Assembly: GCA_017482195.1 (NCBI GenBank)
Contig: JAFUNM010000046.1
Span: 65,931-124,013 of the forward strand
DNA: 58,083 nt
Reading direction: 5' to 3'
Origin: Clostridia bacterium
GTDB lineage: Bacteria; Bacillota; Clostridia; Oscillospirales; QAKW01
Shown here piece by piece: positions 19,489 to 27,979 of this stretch. How positions within the stretch are numbered: the first letter of the stretch is position 1; each line of letters starts with the position of its first letter. The notes under the pieces were generated by a model that was not told where the DNA came from, ran no database searches, and was given only the letters and a program-made list of their open reading frames with translations. Made by a program: the position numbers and the translations under genes.

Positions 19489-19686
19489 ATGAGGAATTAC
19501 CGTGAATTTTTGATCTTAAGCTATAATATCCGGGTCTTGCGGGAACGGTTATCTAAAAAAGAGATGGCAAAGCGGTTGGGCATCGGCACCTTGACCAAGA
19601 TCGAAAAAGGCATCCTGCCGCCGCGGCTGATGGTGGATGTTTTATTTGACATTGAAGTTAAAGATTTACTTCGTCCAATAATCTAA
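19489..19686 (+). CDS. Small HTH (XRE-like) regulator
   Basis: 65 residues with a compact helix-turn-helix: NIRVLRERLSKKEMAKRLGIG followed by LTKIEKGILPPR, which is the helix 2-helix 3 pattern of Xre/Cro-type proteins but shortened. The start at 19489 has GGAGG seven bases upstream; an in-frame ATG at 19465 lacks one. It is divergent from the ribbon-helix-helix gene, so the two probably share and regulate one intergenic region. No mobile-element integrase or toxin is nearby. The function is inferred from fold only. Confidence 0.7.
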   Translation: MRNYREFLILSYNIRVLRERLSKKEMAKRLGIGTLTKIEKGILPPRLMVDVLFDIEVKDLLRPII

Positions 19687-19808
19687 GAATCAAGACCATA
19701 ACAATCCTCTTGCCCAAATAAAGCCTGTTGAAATTGGATGCAGATCAGCGTTTCTTTTCCCCGACCGTGTACCGTGAGTACGCCGAGGGTAAAAAATGAC
19801 GAAACCAT

Positions 19809-19844
19809 AAAAAAGCCCCCCTTTGGGCAGTCCTTCGGGGAGGC
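19809..19844 (-). terminator. Intrinsic terminator after the Gld-like ABC operon
   Basis: Minus-strand stem GCCTCCCC (19837-19844) with GGGGGGC (19815-19821), followed by TTTTTT (19809-19814). It lies about 50 bases after the DUF4340 gene stop. The 19687-19891 stretch otherwise holds nothing I can support as a gene. Confidence 0.65.
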
Positions 19845-19891
19845 ATTCCTTATTTTGGCGTTCTGCGCTGATTTCAGCGGTCAAACCGGTC

Positions 19892-21295
19892 TTACCACTC
19901 TAGGGTAATTACTTCTCCGTTATAGAGCTTTTGCGCGTTTTCAAGGATCTTCTCCACATTCATCTTACTGACCCAGAACTGACCGGAGCCATTGACTTCA
20001 CAGAAGCATTTCAGACCGGAAACGGGATAGAATTTCATCTCTTCCACCGTACCGTCTTTAAGGGTAAAGGTAACGGCGAGGGTCTCCTGCAGTTCCTCTC
20101 CCTTCTGCCCCAGATCGGTAATACTGATGGTCAGGATATGGGAGTAGAAATCAGAGAACAGCTCGCTATCGACCTTTTTATTATTGATAACAACATTATA
20201 GTTGCCCATCTCATCTTGCTCGCCGATGGTGATGTTATAGGTCTTATTGCTGCCCTCCACCTTGATGGCGGCCAGTTGATCCACCGAGCGGGTATAGATC
20301 ATATCCTCGCAGTAATTGAGGAGGGGATCGCCCAGAATCTCAGCATCACTGGCCAGAATAGAGTAGATAAACTTTCCGCCGGTTTCATAGCAATACTGAT
20401 AACCGGACGCATTGACATCGCCCAGGTGCACCTCAAAGGTTTCGCCACCCTTAATATAACGATAGATATAGGTGGGATCGTCCAGTCCCTTTTCAGCCAG
20501 CGCTTCGGGGGAGGTATCATCACCCACAATGCTTGCCACATTCATGGCCACCATCATATCGGAAAGATCGGTGAGCATGGTATTGGAAAGAGAGTGACGG
20601 AAAGGCTCGGTAAGGATATAGGAGGTACCGACCTCATCCTCTGCCAGCTGCTGCTGGGTGATGGACAGCGCTTGCTCCCGACCGGAGCCGCTGATAAACA
20701 TATCAGTAAGATCTTCGTTTTCGGTGGTATCCTCATCACTGTACTCGATCATCTGTCCGTAGTAGAACTGATAGCGGGACAGCAGTACGATATCCGGCAC
20801 GGCAGTTGCCACCAGATAAACGGAAGGATCACCCTCCAACTGGCAATAATAATTGCCGGAGGCAGAGGTGGTACCGAAGGTAAGGGTATAGGTGTCGTCG
20901 TTATTGACGATCACCACCGTACCCTCCGGATCATCGAGGCCGTAGCCTTCCATCTGCTCAGCGGTAGGCGCCTCCACCAGTTTTTTAGTGGCAGTAAAAT
21001 CGGTGAGCTTTTCCAACAGATAAGAAACATTATCATAGAGAACGGGATAGTCCTCCTTGCCCTCGATATAATAGGATTCGATGGCTTTCTTGACCAGGGT
21101 ATATTCATCAAAGGTATTGGTCACCTCGACGCGGTCGGCCTCGGTAAGGTCGGCATCGATCAGCAATACCTCATTGCCCTTTTCCTCGCCTGCATCGTCC
21201 TTGGGCAGCACGAAAGCCACCAGCACCCAAAGAAGGATGCCAAGCACCAAGGCTGAGCCGGCAAGGATCAGCATCGGTCTTAAACGCTTTATCAT
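19892..21295 (-). CDS. DUF4340-domain protein of a Gld-like ABC system
   Basis: 467 residues. One N-terminal membrane helix (MLILAGSALVLGILLWVLV) anchors a large extracytoplasmic region with DUF4340-type repeats (VEAPTAEQMEGYGLDDPEGT then YTLTFGTTSASGNYYCQLEG; later ALAEKGLDDPTYIYRY and EVHLGDVNASGYQYCYETG). The duplicated 'GLDDP' plus 'l.~G~..~sg.~Y' blocks are typical of the family. The start at 21295 is chosen over 21379 because it overlaps the preceding stop by ATGA. It is the fourth gene of an ATPase-permease-GldG-DUF4340 set common in Clostridia. Function unknown; an envelope accessory role is inferred. Confidence 0.85.
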   Translation of the reverse strand: MIKRLRPMLILAGSALVLGILLWVLVAFVLPKDDAGEEKGNEVLLIDADLTEADRVEVTNTFDEYTLVKKAIESYYIEGKEDYPVLYDNVSYLLEKLTDFTATKKLVEAPTAEQMEGYGLDDPEGTVVIVNNDDTYTLTFGTTSASGNYYCQLEGDPSVYLVATAVPDIVLLSRYQFYYGQMIEYSDEDTTENEDLTDMFISGSGREQALSITQQQLAEDEVGTSYILTEPFRHSLSNTMLTDLSDMMVAMNVASIVGDDTSPEALAEKGLDDPTYIYRYIKGGETFEVHLGDVNASGYQYCYETGGKFIYSILASDAEILGDPLLNYCEDMIYTRSVDQLAAIKVEGSNKTYNITIGEQDEMGNYNVVINNKKVDSELFSDFYSHILTISITDLGQKGEELQETLAVTFTLKDGTVEEMKFYPVSGLKCFCEVNGSGQFWVSKMNVEKILENAQKLYNGEVITLEW

Positions 21296-22752
21296 AAGAA
21301 TCTCCTCCGGATATACACAATGATACCGATCACCAGGAAGATGGCGGGGATGATCACGATAAAGACGATGGATCCCCATCGGATGGCAGAGGTGCTCATG
21401 GTCATATAGGTGGACTCAGCGGTCTTGGTGGTACCCACCAGCTCATTCTCGGTCTCACCGACCATCATCTTATAGACCTCAAAAAGGAAGCCGCTGTTGC
21501 CGTTATAGGTCATATAGGTGGCGCCCAGCATTTCCACAGAGCCGGCCACAAAAACATGGCTTTCGATGGCCACGTTGTCCTGATAGCGATAGCGGGTCGC
21601 AATGGCAGCCACATTGAAGGGACCTTCCCGATCGCCTTCTACCTTCTCATAGGTATTGATGGCATCGCTGCTCTTGGCGTAGGATTCATCGGAGGTGGTC
21701 ATCAACGCCGCCGTCTCGGTGATATCCTGAGCATCAAACAGCAGCTCCACAGAGCTCGCAGAGGGAACGACACTCAAATAATCGGTGGTGATGGGAACAC
21801 CGCTGATCTCAGCCTCAGTATAGGTGGGGATCAGATAGCGGGGGACTTCATCGGTGGAAGAAGCATAGGTAGAGGCGGTATAATCATCGGTCTCCATCAC
21901 CAGGTCATGACCCAGCGCCAGACCCCATTCGGCCAGAAGGCCTTCCAGGTTGGGCAGTTCAGGAGCCTCGGGGTTGGAGAAATAAAAGATATCCCGCTCA
22001 TAATTATAATCGTTAGCCAGGAATTGCTGCAGCTGATAGATCTCCGCCTCGGAATAGTCCATGGTGGGGCCGCAGATGACCATGACTCTTGCCATTTCAT
22101 CGAAGGTGGAAAGCTGACTCAGCTTGACCTCCTGTACATCGGCACCGTTATTGGCAATGAGATTCATAAAGGAATCATAGCCGCTCTCCCCGTGACCGGT
22201 GACAAAATAGACCAGGGGAATCTCGGCCTTGGTGACATACAGTACCGCAGAAGTGAGACACTCCTCCGTCTTATAGGTTACATTATAGCTGGAGCTATCC
22301 TGTTCATACATATCGCTGAAGGCGATAACACGCTTGCGGTCGCCGTTTTCCACCACGATGGCCCCCTCTTCGATGCTGAATTCCGCACCGAAGGAGGTGA
22401 GGATCTGAGGATTGACATCGGGATCCACATATTCAATGGTGATATTATCGGACAGATTGACAAACCGCTTTAAGGTCTCCTTAAACTGGTCAGGGTATTC
22501 CTCTTCGCTGTACATAACGGTCAGCTTGATCTGCTGATCGTCGGAGAGGGCGTTGACTACCTGGCGGGTACTGTCGGAAAGGCTGTAAAGATCATACGAG
22601 GTCATATCCAGCTTCCAGGAATAGGTATCGGCCAACAGAGAGAAGATGACATTGATGATGATCACCACTGCCACGAAGGCAACGGTCAGGCCGGTTGCCA
22701 CAGAGCCATATTTAAATTTTCGGCTTTTAAAGAAATTGGTATTCTTAGCCAT
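21292..22752 (-). CDS. GldG-family ABC transporter auxiliary protein
   Basis: 486 residues. An N-terminal membrane helix (about 17-40) is followed by an extracytoplasmic ABC_transp_aux/GldG domain (YSLSDSTRQVVNALSDDQQIKLTVMYSEE, IEYVDPDVNP, VYFVTGHGESGYDSF) and a C-terminal membrane helix ending in IRRRFL. GldG with GldA and GldF forms an ABC complex linked to gliding in Bacteroidota, while in Clostridia the homologous set has no defined substrate. The start at 22752 is supported by GGAGGTGG and by sharing a base with the permease stop (TGATG); a GTG three codons upstream is possible. Confidence 0.85.
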   Translation of the reverse strand: MAKNTNFFKSRKFKYGSVATGLTVAFVAVVIIINVIFSLLADTYSWKLDMTSYDLYSLSDSTRQVVNALSDDQQIKLTVMYSEEEYPDQFKETLKRFVNLSDNITIEYVDPDVNPQILTSFGAEFSIEEGAIVVENGDRKRVIAFSDMYEQDSSSYNVTYKTEECLTSAVLYVTKAEIPLVYFVTGHGESGYDSFMNLIANNGADVQEVKLSQLSTFDEMARVMVICGPTMDYSEAEIYQLQQFLANDYNYERDIFYFSNPEAPELPNLEGLLAEWGLALGHDLVMETDDYTASTYASSTDEVPRYLIPTYTEAEISGVPITTDYLSVVPSASSVELLFDAQDITETAALMTTSDESYAKSSDAINTYEKVEGDREGPFNVAAIATRYRYQDNVAIESHVFVAGSVEMLGATYMTYNGNSGFLFEVYKMMVGETENELVGTTKTAESTYMTMSTSAIRWGSIVFIVIIPAIFLVIGIIVYIRRRFL

Positions 22753-23456
22753 CAGCTCCACCTCCGTTTGTCAATAATGCGGATGATCAGGAATAAAAAG
22801 ACCACCGTCAGACTGATAAAGTAGAAGATAGACGAGAAATCGAACAGTCCGCTGGCCAGCTTTTCAAAACGACTGGACACGGAGATGACATCCACGATTC
22901 GGTCGGCAATGCTGATATTGATGACCGACTTTAAAATATCACAGATGGCGAAGATCAGCAAGGTGAAAAAGCCCATCATAAAGGCAATGATCTGGCTTTC
23001 CGTCACACAGGCCATCAACATGGCAATGGCGATATAAGCAGCGCCTACCAGCAGAATACCTACATAGTTGCCGACCAGGATACCGGTCTCCACATGGCCG
23101 TTGAAGTATAAAAAGCCCATGGCGAAAATACTGGGAACCAGGCTGATCAGGAACATGGTATAAGCCGCAAAGAACTTGCCCAGCACCATCTTGGTAATAC
23201 TGATGGGGGCAGTGATCAGGATCTGATCGGTCTTATTCTTCCGCTCCTCAGGGAAGAGCTTCATGGTAAGAATAGGGACAGTCAGGATCATAATATAGCA
23301 ACTGAAGTAGAAGTACAGGCTGACTTCCGAACTGTTGCTTGCCAGATTAAACAGGCTATAGCAGGCACCGGCAATGATCAAATACAGAAACAGGTACACA
23401 TATCCCACCGGGGATTTCAGATAAGAGCGGAGCTCTCTTTTCCAGACAGCACTCAT
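22752..23456 (-). CDS. ABC-2 type permease (GldF-like)
   Basis: 234 residues with six predicted membrane helices. The N-terminal WKRELRSYLKSPVGYVYLFLY and LTMKLFPEERKNKTDQILITAPIS segments are characteristic of GldF-type ABC-2 permeases. It overlaps the ATPase gene by 4 bp (ATGA) and the GldG-like gene by one base, so the three are co-translated. Confidence 0.88.
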   Translation of the reverse strand: MSAVWKRELRSYLKSPVGYVYLFLYLIIAGACYSLFNLASNSSEVSLYFYFSCYIMILTVPILTMKLFPEERKNKTDQILITAPISITKMVLGKFFAAYTMFLISLVPSIFAMGFLYFNGHVETGILVGNYVGILLVGAAYIAIAMLMACVTESQIIAFMMGFFTLLIFAICDILKSVINISIADRIVDVISVSSRFEKLASGLFDFSSIFYFISLTVVFLFLIIRIIDKRRWS

Positions 23457-24400
23457 CCTTCGGCACCTCCTTCATTAGCAATCAGATTGACAAATACATC
23501 CTCCAAGGACATATCCATGGACTTAAGACCCATTAAGAACCAGCCGCGCTCGGCCAACAAACGGAAGAGGGGTTTACGGATATCCACGCTGGGCTGACAC
23601 TCAATGAGAAAATCATGGGAGCCCTGCTCCTTGGAGCCGATCTCTTCTACATACAGTACACCGTCCATGGCGCGGACAGCCTTTTTGATCTCGGTCTTAC
23701 CGCCGGCGATCCGGGCCACCAGCTTACGGTTGCCTGCGGTCTTATAGGTGAGGGTCTCAGCATTCCCGTCGGCCACCAGCTGGCCCTTATTGATGACGAT
23801 AATGCGGTCGCAGACCGCCTGTACCTCCTGCAGGATATGGGTAGAAAGGATCACCGTATGCTTTTTACCTAAACGGCTGATCAAATTCCGGATCTCAATG
23901 ATCTGGCGGGGATCGAGACCGACGGTGGGCTCATCCAAAATCAAGATGGGGGGATTCCCCACCAACGCCTGAGCAAAACCCACACGCTGACGGTAACCTT
24001 TAGAAAGGTTCTTGATCATCCGGTCATAGACATCGGTGATCTTGATCAGTTCGCAGATCTCCCTAAGATGCTCCTTACGGGGAAATTTACAGCCCTTCAG
24101 GTCATAGACGAAATTTAAGTATTCCTTCACCGTCATATCCATATAAAGGGGCGGCTGCTCCGGCAAAAAGCCGATCAGTCGCTTGGCGGCGGTGGGATCC
24201 TCCAAAATGTCGATCCCGTCGATGATCGCCGTACCGCTGTTGGCAGAAAGGTAGCCGGTCAGGATATTCATGGTGGTGGACTTACCGGCACCGTTGGGGC
24301 CCAAAAAGCCCACGATCTCGCCGGTATCGACCTTGAAAGAAATATCGTTGACGGCGTATTTATCACCGTACTGCTTGACGATATTTTTTACTTCAATCAT
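23453..24400 (-). CDS. ABC transporter ATP-binding protein (GldA-like)
   Basis: 315 residues. Single nucleotide-binding domain with Walker A GPNGAGKSTT, a variant signature LSKGYRQR and Walker B LILDEPTVGLDP, plus a C-terminal extension of about 90 residues as in GldA/NatA-type proteins. It powers the ABC-2 permease encoded next. The start is placed at the ATG at 24400 (AAGGAGAA upstream); a TTG one codon earlier is possible. It is first in its operon, 74 bases downstream of aspS, in AT-rich sequence containing a weak candidate promoter. Confidence 0.92.
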   Translation of the reverse strand: MIEVKNIVKQYGDKYAVNDISFKVDTGEIVGFLGPNGAGKSTTMNILTGYLSANSGTAIIDGIDILEDPTAAKRLIGFLPEQPPLYMDMTVKEYLNFVYDLKGCKFPRKEHLREICELIKITDVYDRMIKNLSKGYRQRVGFAQALVGNPPILILDEPTVGLDPRQIIEIRNLISRLGKKHTVILSTHILQEVQAVCDRIIVINKGQLVADGNAETLTYKTAGNRKLVARIAGGKTEIKKAVRAMDGVLYVEEIGSKEQGSHDFLIECQPSVDIRKPLFRLLAERGWFLMGLKSMDMSLEDVFVNLIANEGGAEG

Positions 24401-24474
24401 CAATTTTCTCCTTACTAATGGATTTTTCGATTTTATCTTAACATATACAGCGAAAAAATGCTGTAAACAAACTG

Positions 24475-26241
24475 TTAATCTTTATTTTCAATGATTGCAA
24501 TGCCCAGCTCTTTAAGCTGCTCAGGGGAAACCTCAGAGGGACATTCGCTCATCAGTTCAGAGGCATTTTGCACCTTGGGGAAGGCAACCACATCCCGCAG
24601 GTTCTTCAGGTTCAGCAGCTGCATCACCAGACGATCCAGACCGATGCCCATACCGCCGTGAGGAGGCGCACCGTACTGGAAGGCGTCAGTCAGGAACCCG
24701 AACTTTCGATGGGCTTCCTCGGGGGAAAGGCCCAGCATATCAAACATTCTGCCCTGCAGCTCAGGATCAGTGATCCGGATGGAACCGCTGGCCAGCTCCA
24801 CGCCGTTCAAGACCAGATCATAGGCCTTGGCGCGAACATTGGCTTTATCGGTTTCGAGATATTCCAGACACTCATCCATGGGTGAGGTAAAGGGATGGTG
24901 CATCGCTACCCAGCAATGATTGTCCTCATCCCAATCGAAGAAGGGGAACTCGGTGATCCAGAGCAATTGATAACCGCTCTTTTCGATATTCAGCTTATCG
25001 GCCACCATCAGGCGAAGAGCGCCCAGGGTATTCAGCACGGTGCTGTTCTTCACATCGGCCACAAAGAGAACCACATCCCCTTCTTCGGCACCGGCTCTCT
25101 TCAGAATAGCGGCCATCTCTTCCTCGGTCATAAACTTACCGAAGGAGCAATTGAGGCCTTCCGGCATCCAGCGAATAAAAGCCAGACCCTTAGCCCCGAT
25201 ACCTCTGGCATGCTCGGTCAGCTTATCGATCTCCTTACGAGTGAGAGTAGCAGCGCCGCCCTTGGCGGTGATACCGCGGACGCTTCCCCCTGCAGCAACT
25301 GCGCCGCTGAAAACGGAGAATCCGCTATCCCTTACGATATCACTGATATCAAAAAGCTCCATACCGAAACGGGTGTCCGGCTTATCGGAGCCAAAGCGCT
25401 CCATAGCCTCTTTATAGGTCAGGCGGGGCAGGGGCAAAGGCAGCTCCACATTCAATGCCTCTTTAAAGAGACGGCGCATAAAGCCCTCGCCCATAGCCAG
25501 CACATCCTCCATCTCCACAAAGGACATCTCCAGGTCGATCTGGGTGAATTCCGGTTGACGGTCAGCTCTTAAGTCCTCATCCCGGAAACAGCGGGCGATC
25601 TGCATATAGCGATCAAATCCGGCTACCATGGAAAGCTGTTTATAGATCTGGGGGGACTGGGGCAGAGCATAAAAGCTGCCGGGATGGATCCGGCTGGGAA
25701 CCAGATAGTCACGGGCGCCCTCGGGGGTGGACTTCATCAGCATGGGGGTCTCGATCTCGATAAAGCCATTCTCATCAAAATAGTCCCGCGTGATCTTGGC
25801 GATGCGGTGGCGCATCAGGATATTGCCCTGCAGATCGGGACGGCGAAGATCCAAAAAGCGGTATTTCAGCCGCAGTTCTTCATTTACATTGCTGTTTTCC
25901 ACGATCTCGAAGGGCGGGGTCTTCGCCTTAGACCAGACCTTTACCGTCTTAGCCAGAATTTCCAGCTCGCCGGTTTTGAGATTGGTATTTACGGCACCGC
26001 CGCGCTTGGCAACGGTACCGGTGACTTCCAAAACATATTCGCTGCGGACGGTAAAGGCTGCGTCAAAGGCTTCTTTATTCACCGACTCGTCAAACTGCAG
26101 CTGCACCAGGCCGGTGCGATCTCTCAGATCAATAAAGATCAGGCCGCCCAGATCCCGCTGGCGCTGAACCCAGCCGCAGACGGTAACCTCGCTGCCGATC
26201 ATCTCTTTGGTGATCTCTCCGCAATAATTTGTTCTTCTCAT
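24475..26241 (-). CDS. aspS: Aspartyl-tRNA synthetase
   Basis: 588 residues, bacterial-type class II enzyme. An N-terminal OB-fold anticodon-binding domain (VTVCGWVQRQRDLGGLIFIDLRD), motif 1-2 region (FLDLRRPDLQ, CFRDEDLRADRQPEFTQID), the inserted GAD domain (about 290-410) and motif 3 (GGMGIGLDRLVM) are all present. The start at 26241 overlaps the hisS stop (ATGA); a frame beginning seven codons earlier is not preferred. Whether it is discriminating or also charges tRNA-Asn cannot be decided here. hisS-aspS is a common pair in Bacillota. Confidence 0.97.
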   Translation of the reverse strand: MRRTNYCGEITKEMIGSEVTVCGWVQRQRDLGGLIFIDLRDRTGLVQLQFDESVNKEAFDAAFTVRSEYVLEVTGTVAKRGGAVNTNLKTGELEILAKTVKVWSKAKTPPFEIVENSNVNEELRLKYRFLDLRRPDLQGNILMRHRIAKITRDYFDENGFIEIETPMLMKSTPEGARDYLVPSRIHPGSFYALPQSPQIYKQLSMVAGFDRYMQIARCFRDEDLRADRQPEFTQIDLEMSFVEMEDVLAMGEGFMRRLFKEALNVELPLPLPRLTYKEAMERFGSDKPDTRFGMELFDISDIVRDSGFSVFSGAVAAGGSVRGITAKGGAATLTRKEIDKLTEHARGIGAKGLAFIRWMPEGLNCSFGKFMTEEEMAAILKRAGAEEGDVVLFVADVKNSTVLNTLGALRLMVADKLNIEKSGYQLLWITEFPFFDWDEDNHCWVAMHHPFTSPMDECLEYLETDKANVRAKAYDLVLNGVELASGSIRITDPELQGRMFDMLGLSPEEAHRKFGFLTDAFQYGAPPHGGMGIGLDRLVMQLLNLKNLRDVVAFPKVQNASELMSECPSEVSPEQLKELGIAIIENKD

Positions 26242-27506
26242 TTGCAAAATTCCTCCAGCCACTCGGCATTCAATTCCGAAAGGGCAATCTTTTCCTGCTT
26301 CCCGTCCGCCATATTCTTGACGGTGAGCGCGCCTTCCTCCAACTCACTGTCGCCCAACACTGCAGTGCAGGCAGCTTTGATCTTATCGGCATATTTCATC
26401 TGGGCTTTCACCGACCGACCCAGTAGGTCATACTGGACTTTAGCGCCCTGATCCAGCAGTGCGCCGGTGAGACGAACCGCCTCTTTCTTCGCGTTTTCAC
26501 CCATGGGGATCAAAAACAGATCACAACCCCGTTCCTCTTCTAAGGTGATGCCGGCCGCTTCCAAAAGCAGCATAAACCGTTCCATCCCCATAGCAAAGCC
26601 GATGCCCGGCTGGGGTGCGCCACCGAACTGCTCGGTCATCCCGTCGTAACGTCCGCCGCCGCAGACGGTACCCTGAGCACCGATCTCGGTGCTGACAAAT
26701 TCAAAGACCGTACGGTTATAATAGTCCAAACCGCGAACGATACGGGGATTGACTTGATATTCAATCCCCATTATCTGCAGGTAATCCTTCACCTGCTCAA
26801 AATGGTCGTGGCAATCGGTGCAGAGGTAATCGGTGATCAGCGGAGCATCCTTGGCAACTCCCTGACAGATCTCGCTCTTGCAGTCTAATATCCGCATGGG
26901 ATTCTTTTCCAAACGCTCCCGGCAGGTAGGACAGAGTTTTTCCTGATCCTTTTCAAAATAAGCGATCAGAGCCTCACGGTATTTTGCACGGCATTCCTTA
27001 CAACCGATGGAGTTGAGCTCCAAGGACAGATTATTGAGACCGACCTTTTTGAAAAGGCGGGCAGGCAGAGAAATGACCGTCGCATCGGTGATGGGATCGG
27101 GAGCACCAAAGAGCTCCAGTCCAAACTGATGAAACTCCCGCAGTCTGCCCTTCTGGGGCTTCTCATAACGGAAGCACTGGATCAGGTAATAATATTTGGC
27201 AGGCAGCGCCTCATTAAACAGGCCGTTTTCCACAAAAGCACGGACGATACCGGCGGTACCCTCCGGACGCAAGGTGACGGATCTGCCGCCCTTATCCTCA
27301 AAGGTATACATCTCCTTGGTGACCACATCGGTGGTCTCCCCCACGCCGCGGACAAACACTTCCGTATGCTCGAAAACGGGGGTGCGGATTTCTTTAAAGC
27401 CGTATTGTGCGCAAAGTTCCCGGATAATACGCTCGGCTTTCTGCCATTTTCCGGATTCCTTTGGTAATATATCCTGGGTGCCCTTGGGGGCGGTGATTTG
27501 AGCCAT
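26238..27506 (-). CDS. hisS: Histidyl-tRNA synthetase
   Basis: 422 residues, class II. Visible are KGTQDILP at the N-terminus, motif 1-2 (FRYEKPQKGRLREFHQFG), the histidine-specific IVRGLDYYNRTVFEF, motif 3 (GIGFAMGMERFM) and the C-terminal anticodon-binding domain. Only 68 bases separate it from the mgsA stop and no T-box fits there, so it may be transcribed with minD-mgsA or from an unseen promoter past the hairpin at 27543-27570. Confidence 0.97.
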   Translation of the reverse strand: MAQITAPKGTQDILPKESGKWQKAERIIRELCAQYGFKEIRTPVFEHTEVFVRGVGETTDVVTKEMYTFEDKGGRSVTLRPEGTAGIVRAFVENGLFNEALPAKYYYLIQCFRYEKPQKGRLREFHQFGLELFGAPDPITDATVISLPARLFKKVGLNNLSLELNSIGCKECRAKYREALIAYFEKDQEKLCPTCRERLEKNPMRILDCKSEICQGVAKDAPLITDYLCTDCHDHFEQVKDYLQIMGIEYQVNPRIVRGLDYYNRTVFEFVSTEIGAQGTVCGGGRYDGMTEQFGGAPQPGIGFAMGMERFMLLLEAAGITLEEERGCDLFLIPMGENAKKEAVRLTGALLDQGAKVQYDLLGRSVKAQMKYADKIKAACTAVLGDSELEEGALTVKNMADGKQEKIALSELNAEWLEEFCK

Positions 27507-27542
27507 TTCTTACTCCTCTTTTCTTTCGTTAAAACGCCGTAA

Positions 27543-27570
27543 ATCCCTGCTCTTGAAAAAGAGCAGGGAT
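27543..27570. terminator. Hairpin between mgsA and hisS (terminator or attenuator)
   Basis: Perfect 12-bp stem (27543-27554 with 27559-27570) with a 4-base loop. On the minus strand, the direction of both flanking genes, it is followed by TTACGG, a poor T-tract; on the plus strand it is followed by CTTTTTATTG, but no plus-strand gene ends here. Termination in the gene direction may therefore be partial. Confidence 0.6.
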
Positions 27571-27574
27571 CTTT

Positions 27575-27973
27575 TTATTGTCTGCTGATTTCCCGCCAGT
27601 CGAGATCGCCGCGCTCCAAGGCCATGATAATGACCTCAGCAGTCGCGATATTGGTGGCTACGGGCACATTGTGCACATCGCAAAGACGGAGGATATTCAA
27701 TTCCTCGCGCTCCCGGGTGGTAGGGGTCAGGGGATCCCGGAAAAAGAGCAGCACGTCGATCTCATTATAAGAAATACGCGCCGCGATCTGATCCTCTCCG
27801 CCGTGAGGACCGCTGAGCACTTTATTGATTTCCAAACCGGTGGCTTCTGCAATCAGGTTGCCTGTGGTGGCGGTGGCACAAAGCTGATGCTTAGCCAGAA
27901 TACCGGCATAGGCGATGCAGAACTGAACCATCAGTTCCTTCTTCTTTTCATGGGCAATCAATGCTATTTTCAT
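27575..27973 (-). CDS. mgsA: Methylglyoxal synthase homologue with substituted catalytic residues
   Basis: 132 residues, clearly the MgsA fold (IALIAHEKKKELM, ATATTGNL, LSGPHGGEDQIAA, LLFFRDPL, NVPVATNIATAEVII). MgsA converts dihydroxyacetone phosphate to methylglyoxal. By position against the E. coli enzyme: Asp20 becomes Glu9, catalytic Asp71 becomes Glu60, His98 becomes Arg87 and Asp101 becomes Glu90; Asp91 is kept (Asp80), and the C-terminal extension with Arg150 is absent. Activity is therefore uncertain. It is six bases downstream of minD, a pairing seen in other Clostridia. It could be a divergent enzyme or a non-catalytic protein that still binds a phosphorylated ligand. Confidence 0.85.
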   Translation of the reverse strand: MKIALIAHEKKKELMVQFCIAYAGILAKHQLCATATTGNLIAEATGLEINKVLSGPHGGEDQIAARISYNEIDVLLFFRDPLTPTTREREELNILRLCDVHNVPVATNIATAEVIIMALERGDLDWREISRQ

Positions 27974-27979
27974 TTATTC

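Noticed and set aside
19690..19884. 64-codon minus-strand frame between the HTH gene and the DUF4340 operon
   Set aside because: It runs through the terminator hairpin at 19809-19844 and has no ribosome binding site or recognisable sequence.
27507..27574. T-box riboswitch upstream of hisS
   Set aside because: The gap is only 68 bases and contains just a simple hairpin; a T-box needs far more sequence and its conserved bulge is absent.
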